Translations under genes and position numbers: made by a program
Notes under the pieces: generated by a model
Seen by the model: the letters and a program-made list of their open reading frames with translations, nothing else
Told to the model about the DNA's origin: nothing
Databases searched by the model: none
In this document: positions 1-9,428 of the stretch, one piece after another
Numbering within the stretch: the first letter of the stretch is position 1
How the letters are laid out: each line of letters starts with the position of its first letter
Assembly (NCBI GenBank): GCA_016777645.1
Contig: JADHRC010000002.1
Span: 1-37,110 of the forward strand
DNA length: 37,110 nt
Reading direction: 5' to 3'
DNA from: Alphaproteobacteria bacterium
GTDB taxonomy: Bacteria > Pseudomonadota > Alphaproteobacteria > Puniceispirillales > Marisalimonadaceae

Positions 1-935
1 TGTGCAATTGCTGATCCCCATACATGTGGATTTACTTCTACACCAAAACTTTGAGCTAAATTTATTATATGCCTTGCACCAGATATACCACCACATGAAC
101 CTATATCTGGTTGAGCTATATCAATTGCTCCATTTTCAAATAGAGATCTAAAGCCATATAAAGTATGTTCATTCTCACCACCTGCAATTGGCACATCTAG
201 TTTTGATTTTAACTCTACATACCCTTTAATGTCTTCAGGTACAACAGGCTCCTCATACCAACGTAAATTATAATCTTTTAGCGCAACACCTAACATTAAT
301 GCTTCTGATCTTCCATAAGCATGATTTGTATCAATCATTAGTGTAACATTTTTATTTTCAACTACTTTATATATGGCTTCCATACATTTTATATCGTCCT
401 GTATTCCAAATCCTAGTTTTACTTTCATATGATCGAACTTATTTTCAAAATGTGAAAGTGCTTCTTCGGCAAGTCTTTTGGCTTCTCCTTGACCTTTAAT
501 TCTATAAAAACCAGTAGCATATGGTTTAATTTTTGTTCTAAAAGCACCACCTAACAATTGATGAATAGGTTGATTGTGGTATTTCCCTAAAATATCCCAT
601 AATGCAATATCTATAGCGCTAATACCTGATATAACAGAACCTTTTCTTCCAAAGTCTCTTGTATTGTTATACATTTTGTGCCAAAGAACTTCTATATCCA
701 AAGGGGACTGATTTAAAAGTAAAGGCTTAAGAGCAGTTTCAATAACTGCAGCTGAAATTTCAGGAGGTTCTAATCCTTGACAAAAAGCTTCACCCCATCC
801 AATAATCCCTTCATTAGTTTTAATCTCAACTAATGTTGCTGACCTTTTGTTCACCCAGCCTTGAGAGAAGGCAAAAGGAACGTCTAAATCTGATTTTATG
901 ACGTGAATATCAACATTAGTAATTTTAATACCCAT
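1..935 (-). CDS. Mandelate racemase/muconate lactonizing enzyme (enolase superfamily) acid-sugar dehydratase, 3' end truncated by window start
   Basis: Not in the ORF track; translated by hand from ATG at 935 on the minus strand: MGIKITNVDIHVIKSDLDVPFAFSQGWVNKRSATLVEIKTNEGIIGWGEAF...; contains MKVKLGFG, LMIDTNHAYG, WYEEPVVPED, PIAGGENEHT typical of enolase-superfamily dehydratases; open to the window edge. Confidence 0.88.
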   Translation of the reverse strand, partial: MGIKITNVDIHVIKSDLDVPFAFSQGWVNKRSATLVEIKTNEGIIGWGEAFCQGLEPPEISAAVIETALKPLLLNQSPLDIEVLWHKMYNNTRDFGRKGSVISGISAIDIALWDILGKYHNQPIHQLLGGAFRTKIKPYATGFYRIKGQGEAKRLAEEALSHFENKFDHMKVKLGFGIQDDIKCMEAIYKVVENKNVTLMIDTNHAYGRSEALMLGVALKDYNLRWYEEPVVPEDIKGYVELKSKLDVPIAGGENEHTLYGFRSLFENGAIDIAQPDIGSCGGISGARHIINLAQSFGVEVNPHVWGSAIA

Positions 936-969
936 TAAATACCTCGATTAAATTTTTATTGTTAAGTTG

Positions 970-1506
970 CTATTTGTTTATTCTGCCTCTTAAAGTTAGA
1001 GGTAATTGTGCTAGCATAAAAATTCCAACTAATGGTGATAAGAGAAAAACTTTCAAAAAGACCCAATCTTCAGTTTCAAGATTTCTCCATGCAATTTCGT
1101 TTATGATAGTTAATAACAAAAAAAACAAACCCCATCTTAAGCTTAGTTTATACCATGTTTCATCATTTAAAAAAAATTGTGAACCAAAAAACTGTTTCAT
1201 CATTGCTTTTTTATTCAATATTCCAATTAACAAAACTGCGCTAAAAAATCCGTTAAAAATAGTTGGTTTGATTTTAACAAATATTTCATCATTAAATAAA
1301 TAGGCAAAGATAGTTATTAAACCAGACATACATATGCCAAAGATTTGGAATTTTGAAATTCTTTTTTCAATAAAATAGAATGTTATAATTACTAATACAC
1401 TTAATATCAGAGAGATAATTGCAGAAATTATCAGATTATAATATTGAGCACTTATAAAAAAACCTGACAAAGGAACAATTTCAAAAAAGAAAGCGCTTAA
1501 TCTCAT
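970..1506 (-). CDS. yciB: YciB/IspZ family inner membrane-spanning (septation) protein
   Basis: Multiple TM segments plus characteristic KPTIFNGFFSAVLLIGIL, WYKLSLRWGLFFLLLTIINEIAWR, FLKVFLLSPL motifs. Confidence 0.88.
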   Translation of the reverse strand: MRLSAFFFEIVPLSGFFISAQYYNLIISAIISLILSVLVIITFYFIEKRISKFQIFGICMSGLITIFAYLFNDEIFVKIKPTIFNGFFSAVLLIGILNKKAMMKQFFGSQFFLNDETWYKLSLRWGLFFLLLTIINEIAWRNLETEDWVFLKVFLLSPLVGIFMLAQLPLTLRGRINK

Positions 1507-1516
1507 AAATTTTCTA

Positions 1517-2062
1517 TTATTCCTTGCCTGTTAGCTTTTTTGTGAAGCTAGGATTTTGACTATCTTCTCTTAACCAAATATTGAAAAAGTGGTTTATAAA
1601 TTTTTGGTCTTCTGATTCAAGAATTTTTTGACCATCAAAATAAAAAAATGATTTATCTATATTTTTTATCCCAATAAAAACACTGTTAACTTTAGTTTCT
1701 TTAAAAGTTTTTTCTAAAATTTCTCTAACTTCAATCAAATATTCTTCTTTAAAATTAGCTTGTTTCTTAAATTCATTTATAGTCTCATTAATCAATCTAT
1801 CTTTTTTAATTACTTTATTATATTTCAGAACCAAGATAAATTCACTGTTATTAAGTTCACCAGTTTTTGTAATTAATGTCGCGTCATATATATTCCAAAT
1901 AAGAAAACTATAATTGGCTTTACCTACTATTTCATAGCTGGGAAAATACTTTAATATTATTTTTTCGGTATCTAATCCTAAATCTTTATTAATAGTTTCT
2001 GCGAAAAGTGTATTAATATTTAAAAAAAATAGAATTATTAAAATTAGGATTTTTCTTATCAC
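1517..2062 (-). CDS. Chalcone isomerase-like domain protein, exported
   Basis: N-terminal signal peptide (IRKILILIILFFLNINTLFA); SFLIWNIYDATL, FILVLKYNKVIKKDRLINETINE, FYFDGQKI, FFNIWL pattern of the chalcone isomerase-like family. Confidence 0.7.
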   Translation of the reverse strand: MIRKILILIILFFLNINTLFAETINKDLGLDTEKIILKYFPSYEIVGKANYSFLIWNIYDATLITKTGELNNSEFILVLKYNKVIKKDRLINETINEFKKQANFKEEYLIEVREILEKTFKETKVNSVFIGIKNIDKSFFYFDGQKILESEDQKFINHFFNIWLREDSQNPSFTKKLTGKE

Positions 2063-2068
2063 TTTGCC

Positions 2069-2686
2069 TTACCATTTACTTAAATCAAATGAACTATGAT
2101 TTTTAATGGCATCACCTCTTAAAAAAACCAAGGTTACAGAACCTATATTTAAACCAAACTTACTAACATACGCTCTGTTTATTGCTAGATCCTCACTTTG
2201 TTTATAAATCCAATCATTAAAGTGAACTTTGATATTTGATCCTTTAATATTTAGGTAAATGTCATATGACCAGTTAAGAGTATTACCAGAGACTGACCCA
2301 GAAGCTTTTCCTTCAACATCGCTGGCTTCACCTTCAAAAGTGATATTATTATTTTTGTCTATAATTTCTGTGATTTTCCATATTCTTTTAGCTTTTTCTC
2401 CATCGTCATATAAAAAATCTTCGTCTAATGTAAGAGTTTTACCTTGTACTTCACCATTTATTTTTACACGAAACTGCCTTTTTAAATTTCCAAATCTATC
2501 TTCAAATATACCATAGGCTATAGTTTCCCCTTTAAAAAAAGAGAATAAATTTAATTTGGGCTGATTATTTTCAAACTCCTTCATATTCGTCTGTGAGCAT
2601 CCTGTAAATAAAAACAAAAAAGAAATACCAAGTATTAGGTTTCGTGTGGAAATAATTTTATTTAGATATAACAACATAAACTCCAA
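2069..2686 (-). CDS. DUF3833-like lipoprotein
   Basis: Lipobox-like FLFTGCSQ; G..IAYGIFEDRFGNLKRQF and LNWSYDIYLNIKG typical of DUF3833 proteins. Confidence 0.7.
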   Translation of the reverse strand: MEFMLLYLNKIISTRNLILGISFLFLFTGCSQTNMKEFENNQPKLNLFSFFKGETIAYGIFEDRFGNLKRQFRVKINGEVQGKTLTLDEDFLYDDGEKAKRIWKITEIIDKNNNITFEGEASDVEGKASGSVSGNTLNWSYDIYLNIKGSNIKVHFNDWIYKQSEDLAINRAYVSKFGLNIGSVTLVFLRGDAIKNHSSFDLSKW

Positions 2687-2729
2687 AATGAAAATTAATT
2701 ATTTAAGGTAACCTATATTTAAATTTGAC

Positions 2730-3764
2730 TTATAGACAAGTTTTTTGAAGGTTGCTTTTTGAATTTAAATTAAAGCTTTTGGCAAATAATTCATAGGACT
2801 TAATCCTATCACTTTCATTGTGACACCATGTTAAGATGGCTATTTCGTCAATATCATTATCTTTTACCAGAACGTTAATTTTGTCGTAAACTAAATTTAT
2901 GTCTCCAACCATCGATTTGTTATACATAAACTCGTACTCTTTTTCCCAGTCGTTAACAGAAATTATATTTAGTGCATTGTCAGGGTCTGTTATAGGAGCT
3001 AAATGCCCAAAGTTTCTACCTATTTTCCATGCTGCTCTTGAAGAAAAAAGATATTTAGCTTCTTTTTCTGTATTAGCTGTTAGAGCCCATAAACAAACAT
3101 TAACTAATGGTTTTTTTAAATTTTTGCTTGGTCTAAATTCAGATTTGTAAAGGTCAATAGCATTTTTCATGCCTTGACCATCAGTTATAAAATGAGCAAA
3201 ACAATAAGGAATACCAAGGTAGGCAGCTAGTTGTGCTCCATAATTAGAAGTTCCTAACATCCAAATTTCAGGATTTGTTTTAGTTTCAGGCTGGGCTACT
3301 AGATGCCTAAAGGGGTGACCTTCTAATAGTTTTTCATTAGAAACCCACGCGATTAAATCCCTTACATTACTCGGGAATTGCTCACTGTCTTCTCTACTAT
3401 TAGGATTTAAAGCTAGGGCCGTTCTCCCATCAGAGCCAGGGGCTCTACCTAGCCCTAAATCAATTCGATTTGGAGCGATAGCTTCTAAAACCTTAAACTG
3501 TTCGGCTATTTTGAAGGGGGCATAATGTGGCAACATTATTCCTGCGCTACCAATTCTTATTGTTTTAGTTTGAGCTGCTATAGCAGCCATCAAAATTTCT
3601 GGAGCACTCCCTACTATGGTGGGGTGATTATGATGCTCAGATACCCAAAATCTTTTGAAACCTAACTGTTCTGCTTTTATAGCAAGGTTAATACTTTCCT
3701 GAATAGTAATTGAGTGAGGTTTTCCTTCAACAGACACTGATTGTTCAAGAATAGATACTTGCAT
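2730..3764 (-). CDS. LLM-class (luciferase-like) flavin-dependent oxidoreductase
   Basis: FKRFWVSEHHNHPTIVGSAPEILMAAIAAQTKTIRIGSAGIMLPHYAPFKIAEQFKVLEAIAPNRIDLGLGRAPG. Confidence 0.9.
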   Translation of the reverse strand: MQVSILEQSVSVEGKPHSITIQESINLAIKAEQLGFKRFWVSEHHNHPTIVGSAPEILMAAIAAQTKTIRIGSAGIMLPHYAPFKIAEQFKVLEAIAPNRIDLGLGRAPGSDGRTALALNPNSREDSEQFPSNVRDLIAWVSNEKLLEGHPFRHLVAQPETKTNPEIWMLGTSNYGAQLAAYLGIPYCFAHFITDGQGMKNAIDLYKSEFRPSKNLKKPLVNVCLWALTANTEKEAKYLFSSRAAWKIGRNFGHLAPITDPDNALNIISVNDWEKEYEFMYNKSMVGDINLVYDKINVLVKDNDIDEIAILTWCHNESDRIKSYELFAKSFNLNSKSNLQKTCL

Positions 3765-3789
3765 TTAACTGACCTCACAGGTTCCATGG

Positions 3790-4833
3790 TTATATTTGTA
3801 TTTTGTATACATTAGCTGCGTTCTCATAAAATAATTTATTTTTTTCGTCTTGTGACATCTCTTTAGAAATAATTTTAAAAGCATTCCAGAGTGAACCATA
3901 ACTGCATGATCCTTTGTCAACAGGAAAGTTACTTTCAAACATACACTTTTCAACGCCAAACATATTGATAGTTTCATAAATCCATGGTTTCCAGATCTCT
4001 GATAAGTCAGTCGAGGTTGGTGGATTTTCTTGCAAGTGAAACTTAGCTCCATTTACTGCCATTCCTAAACCTCCCAACTTTACACATATGTTTGGTAGTC
4101 GTGATAACCTCAGCATTGCTGATCGCCATTCTCTATGAGTAAGAGCTTGTTTCCCTTCGTAATCTCCTATGTGAATAGGCCCGCCTATATGGTTCAGTAT
4201 AATATTCAAATTAGGAAGAGCTTTTGCTATTTGTTCCATTTCATGAAGTTGGGTATGATATATCCAAAAATCCAAAGATAAACCTGCTTCCTCCAGGCAT
4301 TTAGCCCCTTCAATAAAATTTGGATGAAGCATAAGCCCTAAGTCAGACTTTACAGCCCCAGATGTTATTCTGGGGTCCTTATGAGAAGCTAATAACATTC
4401 TTATTCCTTTTAGGCGCCCTTCACTAATTTCCAATCCTTTCTCAATTACAGGTTTAATCTTGACTCCATGAGTTAGGTCTAATGAACCTACTATTGATGC
4501 ATTCACTTTTACATGGTTATTGGGAATAAGGTCACTTCTTTTACCTTCATTTGTGGCGAATTCTATTTCAGGTAGAGTTTTATATTCGTCAGGCCCTTGA
4601 GTTGAATATATTTTAGTATTAGAAGAGCTCATAATATACACTGTTGCTTTAACATTATGACCAGAAAAATTTATATCATTTAACAATTCTTCAACATAGT
4701 ATTTGCCAAAACCAACATTCCATAGATGATGATGCGGATCAATTATAGGGAGATCTGGAAGAAGTGCTTCTTCTTTTCTAAGACTTAACCAATCCTCGTT
4801 AACCTCAAGATGCGGAGACTTTATTTTTTCCAT
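3790..4833 (-). CDS. Amidohydrolase family 2 / COG3618-like TIM-barrel metal hydrolase (possible lactonase)
   Basis: IIDPHHHLWN metal motif, GLSLDFWIYHTQLHEMEQIAKALPNLNIILNHIGGP, CMFESNFPVDK. Confidence 0.85.
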   Translation of the reverse strand: MEKIKSPHLEVNEDWLSLRKEEALLPDLPIIDPHHHLWNVGFGKYYVEELLNDINFSGHNVKATVYIMSSSNTKIYSTQGPDEYKTLPEIEFATNEGKRSDLIPNNHVKVNASIVGSLDLTHGVKIKPVIEKGLEISEGRLKGIRMLLASHKDPRITSGAVKSDLGLMLHPNFIEGAKCLEEAGLSLDFWIYHTQLHEMEQIAKALPNLNIILNHIGGPIHIGDYEGKQALTHREWRSAMLRLSRLPNICVKLGGLGMAVNGAKFHLQENPPTSTDLSEIWKPWIYETINMFGVEKCMFESNFPVDKGSCSYGSLWNAFKIISKEMSQDEKNKLFYENAANVYKIQI

Positions 4834-4958
4834 TTCATAACTTTACAATTAATAGTAATAATTTTTTGATTTATCATTTAAACTATTGCTGTTTAATATT
4901 TTAAGTGCAATTAATTTCTTACATGTATCTTAATTTTTGAAGGAGAAAATTTTACCAA

Positions 4959-5822
4959 ATGAATTTAAATTTTAATATTAAGAAAGATTTTAAAAATATA
5001 GAGGTTTTTCCAACTGCTGGAGCTCTTGGTGCTCAAATAGAGAATGTTAATTTATCTGATAATCTTCCGGACAACATTATTGAAGAAATTTATGATGCAC
5101 TCTTAACCTACCAAGTTATTTTTTTTAGAAATCAAAAGTTTGAACCGAGAACACAGAAAGCATTTGCGGAAAGAATTGGTAAACCTATTGTTTATCCTTT
5201 TGTTAAAAGTTTAGATGAATTTCCAGAAATAACACCTATCTTGAAGAAGGAAACGGACATTAATAATTTTGGTGGTATTTGGCACAGTGATACAACATAT
5301 CAAGAAGAACCACCTATGGGGACGATGTTATATGGTATCGAGATACCTCATTATGGTGGTGATACAGAGTGGTCTAATCAATATTTAGCTTATGAAAGTT
5401 TATCAGAGGGTATGAAAAAGTTTCTTAATACTTTGGAAGCAGTTAATATTTCTGGGAAGGCAAGAGTGGCAAAAACAAGATCAGATATAATGAAGCATGC
5501 TTCAGTTGGTCTGAAAGGAGATGAATTAAGGGCTGTTCATCCTGTGGTTAGAACTCACCCGGAGACTAAAAGAAAATCACTTTATGTAAATGAAGCGCAT
5601 ACAACCAATTTTGTTGGAATGACAGAGGAGGAAAGCCAACCAATTTTAGAATTCCTATTTAAACATCAAATTAAATCAGAATTCACTTGTAGATTTAGAT
5701 GGGAGTCAGGATCAGTTGCAATATGGGATAATAGATGCACAATGCACAATCCTATTAATGATTATCACGGCCAAAGAAGGTTAATGCATAGGATTACTTT
5801 TGCTGGCGATAAGCCCGCTTAG
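4959..5822 (+). CDS. TauD/TfdA family Fe(II)/2-oxoglutarate dioxygenase
   Basis: WHSDTTYQEEPPMGTMLYG (HxD), HPVVRTHPETKRKSLYVNEAHT, WDNRCTMHNPINDYHGQRRLMHRITFAG; SD-like GAAGGAG upstream. Confidence 0.92.
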   Translation: MNLNFNIKKDFKNIEVFPTAGALGAQIENVNLSDNLPDNIIEEIYDALLTYQVIFFRNQKFEPRTQKAFAERIGKPIVYPFVKSLDEFPEITPILKKETDINNFGGIWHSDTTYQEEPPMGTMLYGIEIPHYGGDTEWSNQYLAYESLSEGMKKFLNTLEAVNISGKARVAKTRSDIMKHASVGLKGDELRAVHPVVRTHPETKRKSLYVNEAHTTNFVGMTEEESQPILEFLFKHQIKSEFTCRFRWESGSVAIWDNRCTMHNPINDYHGQRRLMHRITFAGDKPA

Positions 5823-5841
5823 ATTTTATAAGGAGCAATAT

Positions 5842-6210
5842 ATGTCACAAAAAAATAATTTTTATAACATTGATGATCTTAAATCGGGAATCAATAGAGT
5901 GTTAGGTGAGGGTATTTCTACTAGAATATTTTGTGGTGAACAAGCTATGCTATCTATTGTAACCGTTGAACCAAATGCTAAAGGAAAAATACATTCACAT
6001 CCAGAAGAACAGTGGGGTTTTTTAATTGAAGGTTCAGGGATAAGGATCCAAGGAGAAGAACAAATTGCAATAAAGAAGGGAGATTTTTGGCAAACACCAG
6101 GTGGAGTTGAGCATGGTATTGTAGCTGGATCACATGGTGCAAAAATATTAGATATTTTTAGTCCTCCTAGAAATGAATACAAAAAAGCAGGATCTGGTTT
6201 TGGTGATTAA
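5842..6210 (+). CDS. Single-domain cupin protein
   Basis: HSHPEEQWGFLIEGSGIRI ... GDFWQTPGGVEHGIVAG; the track starts at 5800 but ATG 5842 is preceded by AAGGAG (5830-5835). Confidence 0.85.
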   Translation: MSQKNNFYNIDDLKSGINRVLGEGISTRIFCGEQAMLSIVTVEPNAKGKIHSHPEEQWGFLIEGSGIRIQGEEQIAIKKGDFWQTPGGVEHGIVAGSHGAKILDIFSPPRNEYKKAGSGFGD

Positions 6211-6226
6211 TATTTTAGAGTAAAAA

Positions 6227-6838
6227 ATGATAGAAATTGATTATTTTATGAGTCATGGAAGTCCATGGACTTTCCTTGGGCATATGCGTTTGGAAAGAAT
6301 AGTTAAAAAATTCGATGTAAAATTGAATTTGTATCCGGTTAATTATGGAGAAATTTTTCCAATTTCGGGAGGACTTCCCGTTTCCAAGAGACCCCCCCAA
6401 AGGCAAAAAATACGCTTGCAAGAATTGAATAGATGGAGTGAATTTTTAAAAATAAAACTAGTTCCTCAGCCAAAATTTTTTCCTTCAAAATCTCTTTTAC
6501 CATCATTGATAATTATTGCTGCTAAAATTAAAAAAACGGATAAAGAATTTATTCTAGCTAATAATATAATGAGTGCACTTTGGATAAAAGAGTTAGATGT
6601 TGATGATGAAAAAATATTATCTAAAATATTAGATGAAACAGGATTAAATTCAAATGATATTTTGTCATTTGGCAAGAGTACTGAGTGTAGAGAAATTCTT
6701 GATCAATATACCAATCAAGCAATCAAAAGTGATGTTTTTGGCGCTCCTACATTTATTATAGAAGATCAAATTTATTGGGGTCAAGATAGATTAGATTTTG
6801 TTGAAAGACATCTAGCAGAATTAACCAAGACTGAATAG
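6227..6838 (+). CDS. DsbA-like / 2-hydroxychromene-2-carboxylate isomerase (GST-kappa type) family protein
   Basis: N-terminal DYFMSHGSPWTFLG with serine rather than a CXXC; C-terminal SDVFGAPTFIIEDQIYWGQDRLDFVERHL. Confidence 0.82.
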   Translation: MIEIDYFMSHGSPWTFLGHMRLERIVKKFDVKLNLYPVNYGEIFPISGGLPVSKRPPQRQKIRLQELNRWSEFLKIKLVPQPKFFPSKSLLPSLIIIAAKIKKTDKEFILANNIMSALWIKELDVDDEKILSKILDETGLNSNDILSFGKSTECREILDQYTNQAIKSDVFGAPTFIIEDQIYWGQDRLDFVERHLAELTKTE

Positions 6839-6891
6839 ATATTGTTTAATTTTGATATATTAAGTAATATAGCAAAAAAAAAGGAACTAAT

Positions 6892-8133
6892 ATGGATACT
6901 CAAGCTAAAAATAATGATAAAAAAATAGTGGATCTAAAATCTAATAAGCTAGTTAAAACCAAATTTAATTGGGAAGATCCCCTGCTATTAGAGTCTCTAA
7001 TTTCTGAAGAAGAGAAACTTATTAAATCAACAGCTCATGATTATGCTCAATCTAAACTTTTACCTAGAGTGGAAGAAGCTTTTCTAGACGAAAAAACAGA
7101 TAAAGATATTTTTAAGGAAATGGGTGAGCTAGGGTTATTGGGTATTACAATTCCAGAAAAATATGGATGTGCTGGAGCTTCTTACGTATCATACGGTCTC
7201 GTAGCAAGAGAAGTGGAAAGAGTTGACTCTGGTTATAGGTCAATGATGTCTGTGCAATCTTCATTAGTAATGCACCCAATTTACACTTACGGCTCCGAAG
7301 AACAAAGATTAAAATATTTGCCAGGTTTAGCCTCTGGTAACTTAATTGGATGTTTTGGGTTAACAGAACCGGATGCTGGTTCTGACCCTGGATCAATGAA
7401 AACCACAGCAACTAAAGTTCAAGATGGCTATTTGTTATCTGGTTCAAAAATGTGGATTTCTAATTCACCAATTGCCGATATTTTTGTAGTATGGGCAAAA
7501 TCGAAACATCATGATAACGCAATAAAAGGTTTTATTCTTGAAAAAGGTATGAGTGGATTAACTGCTCCTAAAATAAATGGCAAGCTGTCATTACGTGCAT
7601 CAATTACTGGTGAAATAGTTATGGATAACGTTTTTGTTCCTGATGAAAATCTTATGCCTAACGTTACTGGTCTAAAAGGTCCTTTTGGATGTTTAAATAG
7701 AGCTAGATATGGAATAGCTTGGGGAGTAATGGGGGCTGCTGAAGATTGTTGGTTTAGGGCTCGTCAGTATACTCTGGATAGAAAACAATTTGGAAAGCCG
7801 CTTGCTGCAACTCAATTAATTCAAAAAAAATTGGCTGATATGCAAACAGAAATTACTTTGGGATTAGCTGCTGCTCTTCAAGTTGGCAGATTATTCGATC
7901 AAGGTAGTTTGGCGCCAGAGTCTATTTCACTTATAAAAAGAAATAATTGTGGCAAGGCTCTTGATATTGCTAGAATGTCTAGAGATATGCATGGAGGAAA
8001 TGGCATACATGCTGAATATCAAGTGATGAGGCATCTAATGAACCTTGAAACTGTTAATACTTATGAGGGTACTCACGATGTGCACGCCTTAATTCTTGGA
8101 AGGGCACAAACTGGTATTCAGGCTTTCTTTTAA
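6892..8133 (+). CDS. Acyl-CoA dehydrogenase, glutaryl-CoA dehydrogenase-like
   Basis: [89 protein letters not shown]. Confidence 0.9.
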   Translation: MDTQAKNNDKKIVDLKSNKLVKTKFNWEDPLLLESLISEEEKLIKSTAHDYAQSKLLPRVEEAFLDEKTDKDIFKEMGELGLLGITIPEKYGCAGASYVSYGLVAREVERVDSGYRSMMSVQSSLVMHPIYTYGSEEQRLKYLPGLASGNLIGCFGLTEPDAGSDPGSMKTTATKVQDGYLLSGSKMWISNSPIADIFVVWAKSKHHDNAIKGFILEKGMSGLTAPKINGKLSLRASITGEIVMDNVFVPDENLMPNVTGLKGPFGCLNRARYGIAWGVMGAAEDCWFRARQYTLDRKQFGKPLAATQLIQKKLADMQTEITLGLAAALQVGRLFDQGSLAPESISLIKRNNCGKALDIARMSRDMHGGNGIHAEYQVMRHLMNLETVNTYEGTHDVHALILGRAQTGIQAFF

Positions 8134-8160
8134 TTAGGTTATATATTCAACAAGGTTTTT

Positions 8161-8529
8161 ATGCTAAATAGTATTTTTACTATTTTCTTATTTCAATTAG
8201 CTGGAGAATTTGTTCAAAAATTTTTTGAATTAAGTATTCCTGGTCCTGTTATAGGATTAATTCTTCTACTCAGCGTTTTATTGTTAAAAAATAGATATAA
8301 TAGGTCACCAAGCACCTTTGAAAGAGAGCTTGTAAGTTCATGTGAAAGTCTACTAAATTACCTTCCTTTATTATTTATTCCTGTAGGTGTAGGGGTTGTA
8401 ATGCATTTAACTCTTTTAGAAGAGAATTTAATATCAGTAATTACTATAATAATTTTAGGTACTTTGTTAACTCTTGCAATAACCGGATTTATAATGGAAA
8501 GACTGCTTAAAGAAGATAACCAAAAATGA
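8161..8529 (+). CDS. lrgA: CidA/LrgA family membrane protein
   Basis: IPGPVIGLILLLSVLL and SCESLLNYLPLLFIPVGVGVVMH; followed by lrgB with 4-bp ATGA overlap. Confidence 0.88.
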   Translation: MLNSIFTIFLFQLAGEFVQKFFELSIPGPVIGLILLLSVLLLKNRYNRSPSTFERELVSSCESLLNYLPLLFIPVGVGVVMHLTLLEENLISVITIIILGTLLTLAITGFIMERLLKEDNQK

Positions 8530-9251
8530 TAGATCAACAAAAACTATATAGTATATGGGTTTATCTTCAGGCTGAGCCTTTATTTTGGCTTACTTTAACT
8601 ATAGGATCTTATATAATATCAGATTCAATTTATAGAAGAACAAATTTATTTCCTCTATTGAACCCAGTCGCAATAAGTGTTTTGTTAGTTAGTCTAATTT
8701 TAATATCATTTGATATTAAGTATGAGCGTTATTTTGAAGGTGCAAAGTTTATTCATTTTCTTCTGGGACCTGTTACGGTTGCTTTAGCAATCCCAATTTA
8801 TAGAAAATGGCATTTAATAATTTTAAATAGTAAAGCCATATTTATATCTCTTATCATAGGATCTGTTTTTGCTATTTTAGTTACATATATTCTGTCATTA
8901 CAATTTGAAATCCAAAAGGAATTAATTTTAAGCTTATTACCAAGAAGCGTTACGGCGCCAATTGCAATGGGAATTTCTGAAATTATTGGAGGCATTCCTT
9001 CTTTAACAGCAATTATAACAATAATAACAGGAGTGATAGGGGCATCATTAGGGGTTTTTGTTTTTGATCTTATAAAATTAAAAAAAATGGAAGCTAGGGG
9101 CTTTAGCTTGGGTTTAGCTAGTCATGGTATAGGTACTGCTAGAGCTATGAGTAGAGATAAAAATGCTGGTGTATTTGCAGCTGTAGGTATGGGTTTAAGT
9201 GGACTAACAACATCAATTTTAGTTCCACTTTTTTTAAAAATAGTTATGTGA
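8526..9251 (+). CDS. lrgB: LrgB family membrane protein
   Basis: PRSVTAPIAMGISEIIGGIPSLTAIITIITGVIGA, SLGLASHGIGTARAM typical LrgB motifs. Confidence 0.92.
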   Translation: MIDQQKLYSIWVYLQAEPLFWLTLTIGSYIISDSIYRRTNLFPLLNPVAISVLLVSLILISFDIKYERYFEGAKFIHFLLGPVTVALAIPIYRKWHLIILNSKAIFISLIIGSVFAILVTYILSLQFEIQKELILSLLPRSVTAPIAMGISEIIGGIPSLTAIITIITGVIGASLGVFVFDLIKLKKMEARGFSLGLASHGIGTARAMSRDKNAGVFAAVGMGLSGLTTSILVPLFLKIVM

Positions 9252-9428
9252 ATGAATATATATTAACAAATAATATAGGTTTTTGAAAAAAAGCTTTAAG
9301 ATTTTTTGTATAAACTTAAATATGATTTTGCATGCATTTAAAACATTTTAAACTTGGGTGTTCATTTTTTTTTAAAACTATTTGTTTTATAGGAAATAAA
9401 ACAGTTAGAATATATAATATAATTCAAT

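Noticed and set aside
959-1303. + strand 114-aa ORF
   Set aside because: Antisense to well-supported yciB; composition without recognisable motifs
3765-4052. - strand 95-aa ORF
   Set aside because: Alternate frame within the amidohydrolase gene; no domain signal
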